Below the pieces are notes generated by a model. That model had not been told where the DNA came from. It ran no database searches and saw only the letters and a list, made by a program, of their open reading frames with translations. From assembly GCA_947359465.1 (NCBI GenBank), contig OX375877.1:51808744-51872743 (forward strand): a stretch of 64,000 bases of DNA, given 5' to 3'. Numbering within the stretch: the stretch's first letter is position 1; each line of letters starts with the position of its first letter. Positions 25,023 through 35,900 of this stretch are shown here, piece by piece. The position numbers and the translations under genes were made by a program. This stretch comes from Metellina segmentata. Its lineage: Eukaryota > Arthropoda > Arachnida > Araneae > Tetragnathidae.

Positions 25023-25164
25023 TTAGCAAGGGACGGGATATCTGGGAATTCGGATAAATACCAGGACATGACTTCAGGCCCCTGATGAAATACAAATTTT
25101 ACCTAGATTAGCTGGCTATCGAATTATAAGTTCCATCCAGTGTATTCCATCATGATATAAGCAT

Positions 25165-25412
25165 CTTTACACGTGTGTGGGCTTCACGGACGCAATGTAC
25201 TCCAGTAATCTTTACTTTTGCCATGAGGATTACTGCCTTTTTCTAAATATGGGGGTCGCAGTTCCAGGATACCCAAGTGCTCTTTTTCCACTCTCACACA
25301 TCACAACATTCCTCAGCATCTTTATTCTTTTACATTATTTGCTTGACGTTCTTATGTTTGACGCAGCTTGTCCAAATACGAAATACCCCTGCACTATTAA
25401 AACACCCAAAAA
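25165..25412 (-). repeat. Dispersed family 2 copy
   Basis: Ends in reverse with GACGCAGCTTGTCCAAATAC followed by CTGCACTATTAAAACACC. The frame at 25177-25425 belongs to the repeat. Confidence 0.5.
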
Positions 25413-25520
25413 ACATTCAACGTAGTTTTCTGAAAAATAATTTTATTGGGGCTTGAGGGACCAAGAGCGTACACGAATATTTATCTCTTTGAGTAGGGGT
25501 TGGCACAATAGATTTTACTA

Positions 25521-26276
25521 TCGCTATTATTTAAAAGGAAGTGTCTGTCTGTCTGTCTGCGTGCGTGTATGCAGTGTCCAGACGAATCTATAGTACTTAC
25601 AGTAATGACACAGAGGTAGTCCTAGGTAGTAATTTGACACATAGATAGTATTTTGGCACACAGGTAGTCCTAGTTTTATGCGAATTTTGTGTGAAGCCCG
25701 AATTTTAAAATATAATCTAGAACATTTTAAAGTTTTTTTAATGGCATTTATTTATTATTTGTTTTTCTTAGAATGGCAACAGTGTTTAGAGATAACAGAT
25801 TCTAAATGTATTTTTTTCTTTCATTTCCTGCGCACACACAATTCCAGAAAAGTCAAACAAAACAAATAAAAACTTTTGACTGGCGTTTATTTCTTTTTAA
25901 TTCTTTAGTCCAAGTTTCTATCTTCGCGACCGTTAAAGATAGAATGGAATTTTTAACGGATTTTAAATCTACGTAACATTTTACACCAGATCCATACCTT
26001 AAATGTGATTTTTTTTTAAATAAATAATTTTTCCGTTATAACTTTTATACTTTCACAATACGAATTTAGTCGCATTGGACGAAGAATTTTGACATTTTAT
26101 TTGAAAATTTCAACGGATTTGAAAGCTGCGGAAAATTTTACACCAAATCGATACGTCAGGTAGTCCGAATTTTATGCGATCTCATTCTTAAAATTGTAGT
26201 TTTTCTTTTTAATGTTTTCAGTATCAGTAAGGACACGAAAAGAAATTTCACGGGCAACGTCTTGCTGGCCTACTAG
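25521..26276 (+). mobile_element. Non-autonomous Helitron, family C
   Basis: The 5' end is A|TCGCTATTATTTAAAAGG, followed by a GTCT microsatellite as often seen in animal Helitrons. The 3' end has a short hairpin (GGGCAACGTCTTGCTGG) and CTAG at 26273-26276, followed by T. Helitrons insert between A and T without duplicating the target, which fits. The interior (25905-26155) contains the core sequence also found in the TTA-flanked elements. No Rep/helicase reading frame. Confidence 0.6.
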
Positions 26277-26279
26277 TGT

Positions 26280-26612
26280 GTAATAAATTGTCAATAAAAT
26301 TTAAACGATAAAACAGTACCTCTGCATTCTACAAAGGGCCTTTTGTAGTATTGGGCATTGCTAATTAATTGCTTTAGCATCTATCGAGTCCTTTTAAACC
26401 TCTAGTGGTTTACCTTCGCGTCGAAAACCGCCCTCTAGTGTTTAACCTCTTATGCAAAAACCTGCTCAAATTGTCATCAGTACTAGGTAAGAGACAATTT
26501 TTTTTTACCTAGATCTTCGTTTTCTTGGATTAATATGGCAGTTTTGATTCGACATGAGCAAAACTGACCAGATCTTGATGGACGAGGTATCGTCGAAATC
26601 ACCTGGAGGGTT
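26280..26612. other. Unassigned, with a CTCF-like motif
   Basis: Single-copy-looking DNA; variants of CCTCTAGTG occur at 26400 and 26431. Confidence 0.4.
26428..26441 (-). promoter_or_regulatory. CTCF-like motif
   Basis: The minus-strand ACACTAGAGGGCGG matches 13 of 14 positions of CCASYAGRKGGCRS. Motif only. Confidence 0.4.
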
Positions 26613-26971
26613 GAAGAATGTCAACGCTCATGTTGAATTCAACGTAGTTGGAACTCATGTTAAATTAAACGTAGTTGGAACTCATGAAGAATGTCGCTCA
26701 TGTTGAATTAAACGTAGTTGGAACTCATGAAGAATGTCGCTCATGTTGAATTAAACGTAGTTGGAACTCATGAAGAATGTCGCTCATGTTGAATTAAACG
26801 TAGTTGGAACTCATGAAGAATGTCGCTCATGTTGAATTCAACGTAGTTGGAACTCATGAAGAATGTCAACGCTCATGTTGAATTCAACGTAGTTGGAACT
26901 CATGAAGAATGTTAACGTTCATGTTGAATTCAAACGTAGTTGGAACATGAAGAATGTAAACGTAGTTGGTG
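26613..26971. repeat. 43-bp minisatellite
   Basis: About nine units (some partial) of a 43-bp repeat built from GAAGAATGTCGCTCATG, TTGAATTAAACG and TAGTTGGAACTCAT. Outer units carry a 3-bp insertion and one inner unit is shortened. Unit starts at 26686, 26729, 26772 and 26815 are exact. Confidence 0.95.
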
Positions 26972-26997
26972 ATAGAGGTTCTGAAGTTGCCACTGTC

Positions 26998-27225
26998 CAA
27001 TTTCAGGTCCATCCCTGGCAGTGTCTCAAGAACGCACAGTAATCACTTCTCGTGGAAAAATGAATGGACAAACTAAAACCAAAGAAAATAACAATAAGAG
27101 GACCCGAAGGTGGCCGCAGCCCAATCTCAGATTCATCCCTGAAAGAGTCCCCAAAACGCACGGCAATCACCTTGCGTGTAAAACTGAATGGATAAACAAA
27201 ACCGAAAATAATAGAAATAAAAATA
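26998..27225. repeat. Two-copy tandem duplication, ~120 bp
   Basis: The halves 26998-27105 and 27119-27225 match at CCATCCCTGGCAGTG / TCATCCCTGAAAGAG, AACGCACAGTAATCAC / AACGCACGGCAATCAC, and AATGGACAAACTAAAACC / AATGGATAAACAAAACC. The 120-codon frame 27021-27383 runs through both halves and beyond but shows no domain; I do not call it a gene. Confidence 0.8.
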
Positions 27226-27243
27226 AAAGCTCAAACACACTCT

Positions 27244-27257
27244 GCGCCCTCTGGCGG
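27244..27257 (-). promoter_or_regulatory. CTCF-like motif
   Basis: The minus-strand CCGCCAGAGGGCGC matches 13 of 14 positions of the CTCF core. It is ~800 bp from the site at 26428 and in the same orientation. Confidence 0.4.
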
Positions 27258-27259
27258 GT

Positions 27260-27860
27260 CGACATTCCAGGTATTCTCTCCGCGGATGGAACACTTGACA
27301 CACGAGGCGATTGTGTGACGCGACACTCCTATTTGCATATTCCATCCATCTATTTCGGTACCTGTCTTTTTGTTTTGCTCTAATTGCACCCTTCTGACAA
27401 AGACGTTGCTCGTTGGCTTCGGATCATCAGATGGGATACGACAAGTATGGCTGTTCGTGATCGAAATCAATTAGAAAGTTTCGTCCCTCGGGACATTCAC
27501 CACCTGCGGGGACACTCTGCAGCATGTGTGTTTGGTCACAATAGATCGCGGCAGGGGTCATAAGAGGCATTCGGATCGTCACCATTGTTTTGACGCTGTC
27601 TCGCTTCGGGTCGAAGGAGCATCTGGTTTTGCTTTCAGCAATTGGTTTGTAGCGACTTGGACTTTTGACTGACGCGAATCTTATGAACTCTTCGAATGAA
27701 GCGGGGAGATTTTATCATTTCGTTACTTTGCAAAGCCTTGCATTCTCTCTTGAATTATCCTAAACATAAGATTGTGATTTTCATATTAAAATCCTGTAGA
27801 ATTTCATTTATTTCTTTTTCGAAAATTTTCACAAATTTCGTTCTACTGTAAGAAGTACTA
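27260..27860. other. GC-balanced single-copy-looking DNA
   Basis: To about 27650 the sequence is GC-richer than its surroundings and free of the repeats listed here. It could be conserved non-coding or regulatory DNA, but no alignment is available to show it. Confidence 0.35.
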
Positions 27861-28122
27861 TATCGCGCCCCGGCAAGAAAAGTGACACCAACTCAAAAAA
27901 TAAAAACTTTGATGTTATGTCATTGAAAAATATATATGAGGTGCCCAAGCGTGTTATATTATTATTCTATAGAATATAATAGAATTTAAAGACATAAATA
28001 CTTACTTAAAATTTAAAAGAAGCTTATACTATATCAATATAAGTTTTATAGTATCTCTTAAGTTGATGTTTCTCAAATACTGCAATTTTGAGTTGTGTCA
28101 CTTTTCTTGCCGGGGTGCGATA
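27861..28122. mobile_element. MITE copy 2, complete
   Basis: Inverted ends TATCGCGCCCCGGCAAGAAA and, reverse-complemented, TATCGCACCCCGGCAAGAAA continue through AGTGACA. The 262-bp interior matches 1-491 minus its LTR insert. Palindromic TA-rich flanks leave the target duplication (TA or TATA) unresolved. Confidence 0.85.
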
Positions 28123-28743
28123 TATTTTGACTGCCTTCGGATTATCAGAATGATAAAAGAAATGGTGGAAAATGCTTATTTAAACCACCAACAAAATAGG
28201 TTTAAATACACTAGCAAAAAAGATGTAAATATTCTATTAGTTTTTTGGGTTTTGTGGCGCTAGTTCCAAATGCGGACAAGCTGGATGTAAATATTGGAGA
28301 AGTGATTTTAATAAAGGCAATGTGCCTTCTTCGAAATGTAAAATCAGTAGAATTGAAAAGTTTAAGGGTCGATAAAAGAGTCCTGTCTGTAATGTAAAAA
28401 CTAAATTGGGCACCTTCCAAAGACCAATTTTTAACTGCAGTAATGGAAGGAACCTGAGCCGCTGTATTCAATTACCGGAGTTTAGTTAAACAATTTAAAA
28501 CATGAAAACATGCAACAAATGCAATCACAGAATAACAAATAAAAACACATCTCGTCGAAAAATTACGATTCGACGTTTCAAATCTCGCTGATCGGAACTG
28601 ATGTTCTTTTAAATTTGAAAGTTCCACAGATAACGGAGAGGTTTATTACTCCGCAGCTGACTTCAGCCGGTAGCTCACCTTACAGAAAGTTTTCGCTGCC
28701 GATTTCTCAGCTCATTCGCTTAGTGCAGAAGTAATATAGTGTA
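28123..28743. other. Unassigned, no gene seen
   Basis: AT-rich to 28500, then more balanced to the Helitron boundary. No domain in the short frames. Confidence 0.45.
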
Positions 28744-29144
28744 CTAGGGGGCTCGCCCCCTGCTCGCTAACGCTTGTCAACCCCCGGAGGATTGCTTAGC
28801 AATCCTTATTGGTTAGCTGCGCGAACCTTGGTCGCTTCGCTCGCATCAATGAAGACATTATTTACAAAATATATTCCAAAAAATGTTTTTCAAATATAAA
28901 TTAGTTGTACTACAGAAAAATTATACAGTACCTCTGGGATTAGAACTCGAACAATTTGGAATTCAAATGAAAAGTTTGAGCAAATTTTGACTCGAAATGT
29001 GAGCGCTGCTTTGGAAATCGAATACCCAGCATGTCGTTTGTAAACTTCAACAACTCGACAACAAATAATCGTACAGTGTTGCCAAAACGCGATAACAAAT
29101 AACGTCTTTTTTTGCGTGCCACGTAAGAGAATTGTATATATAGA
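28744..29144 (-). mobile_element. Non-autonomous Helitron, family A, copy 1
   Basis: On the minus strand it begins A|TCTATATATACAATTCTC (29144) and ends in the hairpin GGGGGCGAGCCCCCTAG followed by T (28744). The subterminal segments GGATTGCTAAGCAATCC and AGCGACCAAGG mark the 3' tail. Its 401 bp match 47776-48252 throughout apart from an ~85-bp segment present only there. Non-coding. Confidence 0.88.
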
Positions 29145-31269
29145 TTAACACTAAAATTAATGTAATTTTTCATTCTTTTTAGCCCAATCTTCAAATTTTA
29201 TTGTATTACATTTTCTCCTGTGATTCATATCTGGATAATACTATTTATACTTGAATTAATTACGTAGTCTCTTCGTTGTACTTATTGTATATGCATTCCA
29301 TCTGCTCTAATTGTTTAATATAACTGAAATTTGAGTTGTTTATGCCTGCATAAATGTATTTATAACAGTGCATGGCTGGCAGCAAGTCGGAGCCAAAGGC
29401 GACCACTAGACCAGAAAACCTCGAATTTGTACTATAAAACGTGATAAATTCGAACAAGTTTTACTGTTAATTCCAGTTTCATAAGCGTATAGCTTCTGTA
29501 TTCAGAATACGTGATGTTACAAGTCGAATTTTCGTGTTCGACTACTTCTCAAAATAATTAAATTATTCCATTTAACTATATGGTATTAATAGCACTGCCC
29601 TTACCCAAGCATTTCCAATATACAATGTTAAACGAAGCATCATTTTCACAGCACACAATGATATGTTGACCCCTCTGAAACAAAAACCTAATCAAACTCA
29701 CGAAGGGAACATAACAAAAACAGGGGAAAGGAACAGTAGAACAGATAACCTTTATAAAGACAACCGACTACAAGAGCACTTCATAAAAACAGAACGCATT
29801 TCCATCCGCCGAACATAAAGGGAATGGGGTAAAAAGGCGAGGGGGGAGGGGGCAGGGCAGAATCTAGTTTTCGTAACAAAGTAGCCTGTCACACCACAGA
29901 GGGTAAATGTTATTTATTCTGCTGCCTCTAATCGATAGGTAAGGAAAAGATTTATGGGAATTCAAAAAGCTTACCCGCCGATCGAAGCGAGATCTTTTTT
30001 GAAGAGGAAAAAAAAGTTGCAAGAGAGGCATTAAAAAAGGTTGTGTCGATCACATGCGGAAAAGAGGTGTTGTCAAATGACGTGACGTTCAGTCTCTTTT
30101 GGAAAAAAAAAGAAATTCTAAATAAAGCGTAGAAAAAGAGCAACTTTGGGGTTTGTTCTCATTCCGTTGTGATGTTTTGATGAAAAATGGAGTAATGTAA
30201 AAACGTCGGGAATCAAAAGCATCTTTGATGGATCAGTTTTTGTCAGAGTATGTACAATGAGCTTTGGATCTTTGTGATGGGCTTGAGGAGTTCTTTTTCT
30301 TACCTCGTGATTATCGTATCATTGACGAGGAAATTTAATTTTGTTTTGGATTGGAAATTAGAGCGCTCTTGGATGTAAAAAAAAATTATGACATTGATTC
30401 CCCGTAAGATGAAAGGGTATGTGGCTGCTCATTTTCATTTTAGTATATTTGTTTTGTGTATGCCATCGTTCCTCAATCGCTTCCCTGCTACCGACCCTGG
30501 CATCAATTACACCAGGGTCGTGAGAAGTTTTCTCGGACTACATCGTTCTTAAGTATTTGTATTAAATAAATATTTTTAGTTGAGACATTCTGAGGAGAAT
30601 CATGTGTCGAAAAACTGAGACCCAGAACACTTTAATAACATCAGTGTAGCAAATGTCAGGAAGGAAATATACAGAAGCATTTTCCACTGAAATTGAAGGT
30701 ATAAGGCCACCATCCCTTGCACCATGTATCCGGTTCGCGAATCTTTTGGTATGAACGTTATCATTTGCAAGTTCGCATTGCAGAATGCAATTGATTTTAT
30801 TTAAACCCGAGACGAGAATTGCTGAAAATAATAGTCCCACGGATTTAATTTTTAATAAGAGCTACGGGGTTTCGTTGGTTAGTTTTAGGCCAAACACAAG
30901 ACAGAAAATGTAAAATAATTGTGAAAAGGAAGACGGGGCTTTTTTTAGTTTTGGCGTTAAGAAATCTTATATTGAAGGTAATTATGGCACAAGAATTTTT
31001 TGGTGATCAGATAATAGCATGTCAATATAAATCATCACAAATAAATTTAATAGTTGGTCAGAGGAAACTACAATATGCTACAAGATTTCACTAGTCAAAG
31101 GATTGTCATCCGTCAGATCGATTTTACTGTTCCTTTCCTTAAAAAAGAATCATTTGAAAAAATTATATTGGTTCTTTTCGTTGAACAGAATCATCTGGAG
31201 AAAGATATTCTTTTGTTCCTTTCCTTCCTTTGGAAAATATTCGCTATCTATTGCTCTCATCCCTTAGAA
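29145..31269. other. Unassigned, no gene seen
   Basis: AT-rich with short frames. It holds a hairpin at 30492-30520 and a family 2 fragment near 30875-30920 (GGCCAAACACAAGACAGAAA). A purine-rich block lies around 29820-29860. Confidence 0.45.
30492..30520. other. Perfect 9-bp hairpin
   Basis: CGACCCTGG and CCAGGGTCG are separated by an 11-nt loop. No T-run follows and no gene is next to it; function unknown. Confidence 0.5.
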
Positions 31270-32371
31270 CAGGGACGGCTAACCTTTTTAAGAAGTTGGT
31301 CAAATTTTGTTCATTATTTTTTTAGTACTAGCTCGTGGGTTACTTGGACAATGGGAAGGGAGCATGGTAAAAAACTATTTTTTTGGTTATCAATTTTTTA
31401 ATCCTTTAAAAAGTTAACGTTTCCTTTTTGTTTAACAACTTTTACTTTTGCAAGTGAAGAGCAAAAAACCTACATAATCGGGGGTTGGTGAGCGTAAGTG
31501 AGCATTGGGCGGAGACCCTAGTTCATTCAAAAAGAGCGTAATTTCTTCTAATAAAATGACAAACCGATTAAGAGCATCACCGGAACTGAGCCATCGAACA
31601 TTGTTGTATGTCAAAAACCCTGAACACTGGCACCACTTCCTCTAATAATTGTGCAAATTCTCGTTTATTATGTTTTTTTATTCTTCTAATTCAAGTTACT
31701 ATCTTTGCGACCTTGAAGAGCGGGACCTCGCAAGCCTCGCCAAAAGCTCGTTTTACGCGCCTCATGTGAACGGGGCCTTAATAAATATGTCTTTATTATT
31801 AGTATTTACCACATCTGTTCATTCTCAAACGGTATTTTATAAATTTACATATTCTATTCAATCAGCATTCATATAAATCTTAAAACAGCATTATGTATAA
31901 TCGATAAAAATTTTTAAAAAATCAAATATGATTTTTTTTTATTTTTAAGATTTTTATTAACACTTGTATTTCCTTGATATTTTTTAAAAGAGGGGTTCGA
32001 AAAATAATTAAAATTCTTTATGTATATGATGAAATGATGATAAGTTTATACAAATCAACGCCTGGGTCCTTTAAAAAGCCTGCGTGGGTCAGTATGTGGC
32101 AACTTAGCCACAGATCTCCAGATAATCCCTATGAAAGGGAAATTGTAACGCGCGTCTTCCCTACCCGATGGGGAATTCGTCAGATTGGCTTGGAACGTGG
32201 TAACAGAAAGACCACATCGGAATAACCTCTCACTTCTCTTTGTGTTTCATCGTCTTTGTGTCAGTGTCCTGTCTTGTAATAAATATATGTTCAAAAATGA
32301 AAATGGACTCGATGTAATAGTTATTACGCCACACAGTGTCTGACCCGCGGGTCAGAGGTTCGCCATCCCTG
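31270..32371 (-). mobile_element. hAT element with transposase remnant
   Basis: A perfect 8-bp duplication CCTTAGAA (31262-31269, 32372-32379) flanks the ends CAGGGACGGCTAACCTTTTT and, reverse-complemented, CAGGGATGGCGAACCTCTGAC. These are the CAGGG-type termini of hAT elements. The 1102-bp interior keeps one recognisable coding piece on the minus strand (31432-31614). The stretch 31690-31777 resembles the core and one end of the TTA-flanked elements and may be a further insertion. Confidence 0.9.
31432..31614 (-). pseudogene. hAT transposase fragment
   Basis: The reverse frame contains VRWLSSGDALNRFVILLEEI, which matches the conserved segment of animal hAT transposases (Charlie/Buster group) usually written as T-x-VRWLSRG followed by a Leu/Glu-rich helix. 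This lies in the RNase H-like catalytic region. About 60 codons are open out of the ~600 of an intact protein. The BED finger, the catalytic acidic residues and the C-terminal dimerisation region are not recognisable elsewhere in the element. The gene is dead. The frame reads towards the left end of the element. Confidence 0.8.
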
Positions 32372-32379
32372 CCTTAGAA

Positions 32380-32963
32380 TAAAGTCTTTTTAAAAATTAT
32401 ATTGGACAATGTCAAAATTGGTTACAAGTCATGCCGGATGACTAATTATGCGGATGAACCCTAAAGAGGGTTAAGCTCAATAAAAAGCGGATGGTTCCTC
32501 AACAAAATTTCCCAAATTGGGCAACCTTAAATCTTTTACTCTGAGCAGCAGCCCAGTTCGAAATACCGCACAGTTCCCGCTCACAGTCTTGAACCCTTAA
32601 ATAACATCCAATTTCCAAAGAATAATTCAGCTTATCACACCGATCATCTCGTCGTTGATCTTGTATTACGTAACGGGTTATTGTGCTATTCTTTCACCCA
32701 GACCCCCCCCCTTTCCAAGTGGCGTAATTATTTGCCCAAAATCCCATTAAAGACTCCATCGGGTTGAGCGCCACTCCCAATTTCACTTTCCGACTGGCAG
32801 ACGGCCGTAAATGAGCAGGCCCGTATGAGAAAGAATGCGCCCCATCCCCCTATTGTTTCATTCGAAGGTGGGATCTTTTGATTTAGCGTTCCATTACACC
32901 GCCGGGATCTGGCAACGGCACGGAATTTAATGACGGTTTTTAGAGCCCGGCTGCGGTGGTCAA
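32380..32963. other. GC-balanced single-copy-looking DNA
   Basis: Particularly 32690-32960, which is GC-richer, free of the listed repeats and abuts the satellite. Possible conserved regulatory DNA; not demonstrated. Confidence 0.35.
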
Positions 32964-35900
32964 AACCGAAATTACAGTTGTAGTTGCGCTTTTACACGGA
33001 GTTTGATTATGCGAGCTCGGGTGATTACAAAGTGGCTATAGACAAGTTAGGTATAGTTTGGTTGTTGCTTTTCTTACAGTGTGTGATTTGGTGTTTGGAT
33101 AAAAAGTATATCTCTTTATCTGTCTTTTAATGGAGTGGAGGAACGAATGTGGTTGGAGTGTAAATGAAGACGAATCAGTGTCAGGGTTGAGCTGGCTGTA
33201 TAAAAGCCGTGGGAAAATCAGGGATACCTGGGCCGAAAATTTTGATAGCTATCAGAGTTACATAATTTTTGGACAAAACCGAAATTACAGTTGCATTTGC
33301 GCTTTTACACGGAGTTTGATTATGCGAGCTCGGGTGATTACAAAGTGGCTATAGACAAGTTAGGTATAGTTTGATTGTTGCTTTTCTTTCGCGATACAGT
33401 GTGTTAGTGTTTGGATGAAAGTATATTTCTTTATCTGTCTTTTAATGGAGTAGAGGAACGAATGTGGTTGGAGTGTAAATGAAGACGAATCAGTGTCAGG
33501 GTTCAGCTGGCTGTATAAAAGCCGTGGGAAAATCAGGGATACCTGGGCCGAAAATTTTGAAAGCTATCAGAGTTACATAATTTTTGGACAAAACCGAAAT
33601 TACAGTTGCATTTGCGCTTTTACACGGAGTTTGATTATGCGAGCTCGGGTGATTACAAAGTGGCTATAGACAAGTTAGGTATAGTTTGGTTGTTGCTTTT
33701 CTTACAGTGGGTGATTTGGTGTTTGGATAAAAAGTATATCTCTTTATCTGTCTTTTAATGGAGTGGAGGAACGAATGTGGTTGGAGTGTAAATGAAGACG
33801 AATCAGTGTCAGGGTTGAGCTGGCTGTATAAAAGCCGTGGGAAAATCAGGGATACCTGGGCCGAAAATTTTGAAAGCTATCAGAGTTACATAATTTTTGG
33901 ACAAAACCGAAATTACAGTTGCATTTGCGCTTTTACACGGAGTTTGATTATGCGAGCTCGGGTGATTACAAAGTGGCTATAGACAAGTTAGGTATAGTTT
34001 GGTTGTTGCTTTTCTTACAGTGTGTGATTTGGTGTTTGGATAAAAAGTATATCTCTTTATCTGTCTTTTAATGGAGTGGAGGAACGAATGTGGTTGGAGA
34101 GTAAATGAAGACGAATCAGTGTCAGGGTTGAGCTGGCTGTATAAAAGCCGTGGGAAAATCAGGGATACCTGGGCCGAAAATTTTGATAGCTATCAGAGTT
34201 ACATAATTTTTGGACAAAACCGAAATTACAGTTGCATTTGCGCTTTTACACGGAGTTTGATTATGCGAGCTCGGGTGATTACAAAGTGGCTATAGACAAG
34301 TTAGGTATAGTTTGATTGTTGCTTTTCTTTCGCGATACAGTGTGTGTTAGTGTTTGGATGAAAGTATATTTCTTTATCTGTCTTTTAATGGAGTAGAGGA
34401 ACGAATGTGGTTGGAGTGTAAATGAAGACGAATCAGTGTCAGGGTTCAGCTGGCTGTATAAAAGCCGTGGGAAAATCAGGGATACCTGGGCCGAAAATTT
34501 TGAAAGCTATCAGAGTTACATAATTTTTGGACAAAACCGAAATTACAGTTGCATTTGCGCTTTTACACGGAGTTTGATTATGCGAGCTCGGGTGATTACA
34601 AAGTGGCTATAGACAAGTTAGGTATAGTTTGGTTGTTGCTTTTCTTACAGTGGGTGATTTGGTGTTTGGATAAAAAGTATATCTCTTTATCTGTCTTTTA
34701 ATGGAGTGGAGGAACGAATGTGGTTGGAGTGTAAATGAAGACGAATCAGTGTCAGGGTTGAGCTGGCTGTATAAAAGCCGTGGGAAAATCAGGGATACCT
34801 GGGCCGAAAATTTTGAAAGCTATCAGAGTTACATAATTTTTGGACAAAACCGAAATTACAGTTGCATTTGCGCTTTTACACGGAGTTTGATTATGCGAGC
34901 TCGGGTGATTACAAAGTGGCTATAGACAAGTTAGGTATAGTTTGGTTGTTGCTTTTCTTACAGTGTGTGATTTGGTGTTTGGATAAAAAGTATATCTCTT
35001 TATCTGTCTTTTAATGGAGTGGAGGAACGAATGTGGTTGGAGAGTAAATGAAGACGAATCAGTGTCAGGGTTGAGCTGGCTGTATAAAAGCCGTGGGAAA
35101 ATCAGGGATACCTGGGCCGAAAATTTTGATAGCTATCAGAGTTACATAATTTTTGGACAAAACCGAAATTACAGTTGCATTTGCGCTTTTACACGGAGTT
35201 TGATTATGCGAGCTCGGGTGATTACAAAGTGGCTATAGACAAGTTAGGTATAGTTTGATTGTTGCTTTTCTTTCGCGATACAGTGTGTGTTAGTGTTTGG
35301 ATGAAAGTATATTTCTTTATCTGTCTTTTAATGGAGTAGAGGAACGAATGTGGTTGGAGTGTAAATGAAGACGAATCAGTGTCAGGGTTCAGCTGGCTGT
35401 ATAAAAGCCGTGGGAAAATCAGGGATACCTGGGCCGAAAATTTTGAAAGCTATCAGAGTTACATAATTTTTGGACAAAACCGAAATTACAGTTGCATTTG
35501 CGCTTTTACACGGAGTTTGATTATGCGAGCTCGGGTGATTACAAAGTGGCTATAGACAAGTTAGGTATAGTTTGGTTGTTGCTTTTCTTACAGTGGGTGA
35601 TTTGGTGTTTGGATAAAAAGTATATCTCTTTATCTGTCTTTTAATGGAGTGGAGGAACGAATGTGGTTGGAGTGTAAATGAAGACGAATCAGTGTCAGGG
35701 TTGAGCTGGCTGTATAAAAGCCGTGGGAAAATCAGGGATACCTGGGCCGAAAATTTTGAAAGCTATCAGAGTTACATAATTTTTGGACAAAACCGAAATT
35801 ACAGTTGCATTTGCGCTTTTACACGGAGTTTGATTATGCGAGCTCGGGTGATTACAAAGTGGCTATAGACAAGTTAGGTATAGTTTGGTTGTTGCTTTTC

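Noticed and set aside
26613..26971. CRISPR array
   Set aside because: Units are contiguous with no unique spacers, and the DNA is eukaryotic; it is a minisatellite.
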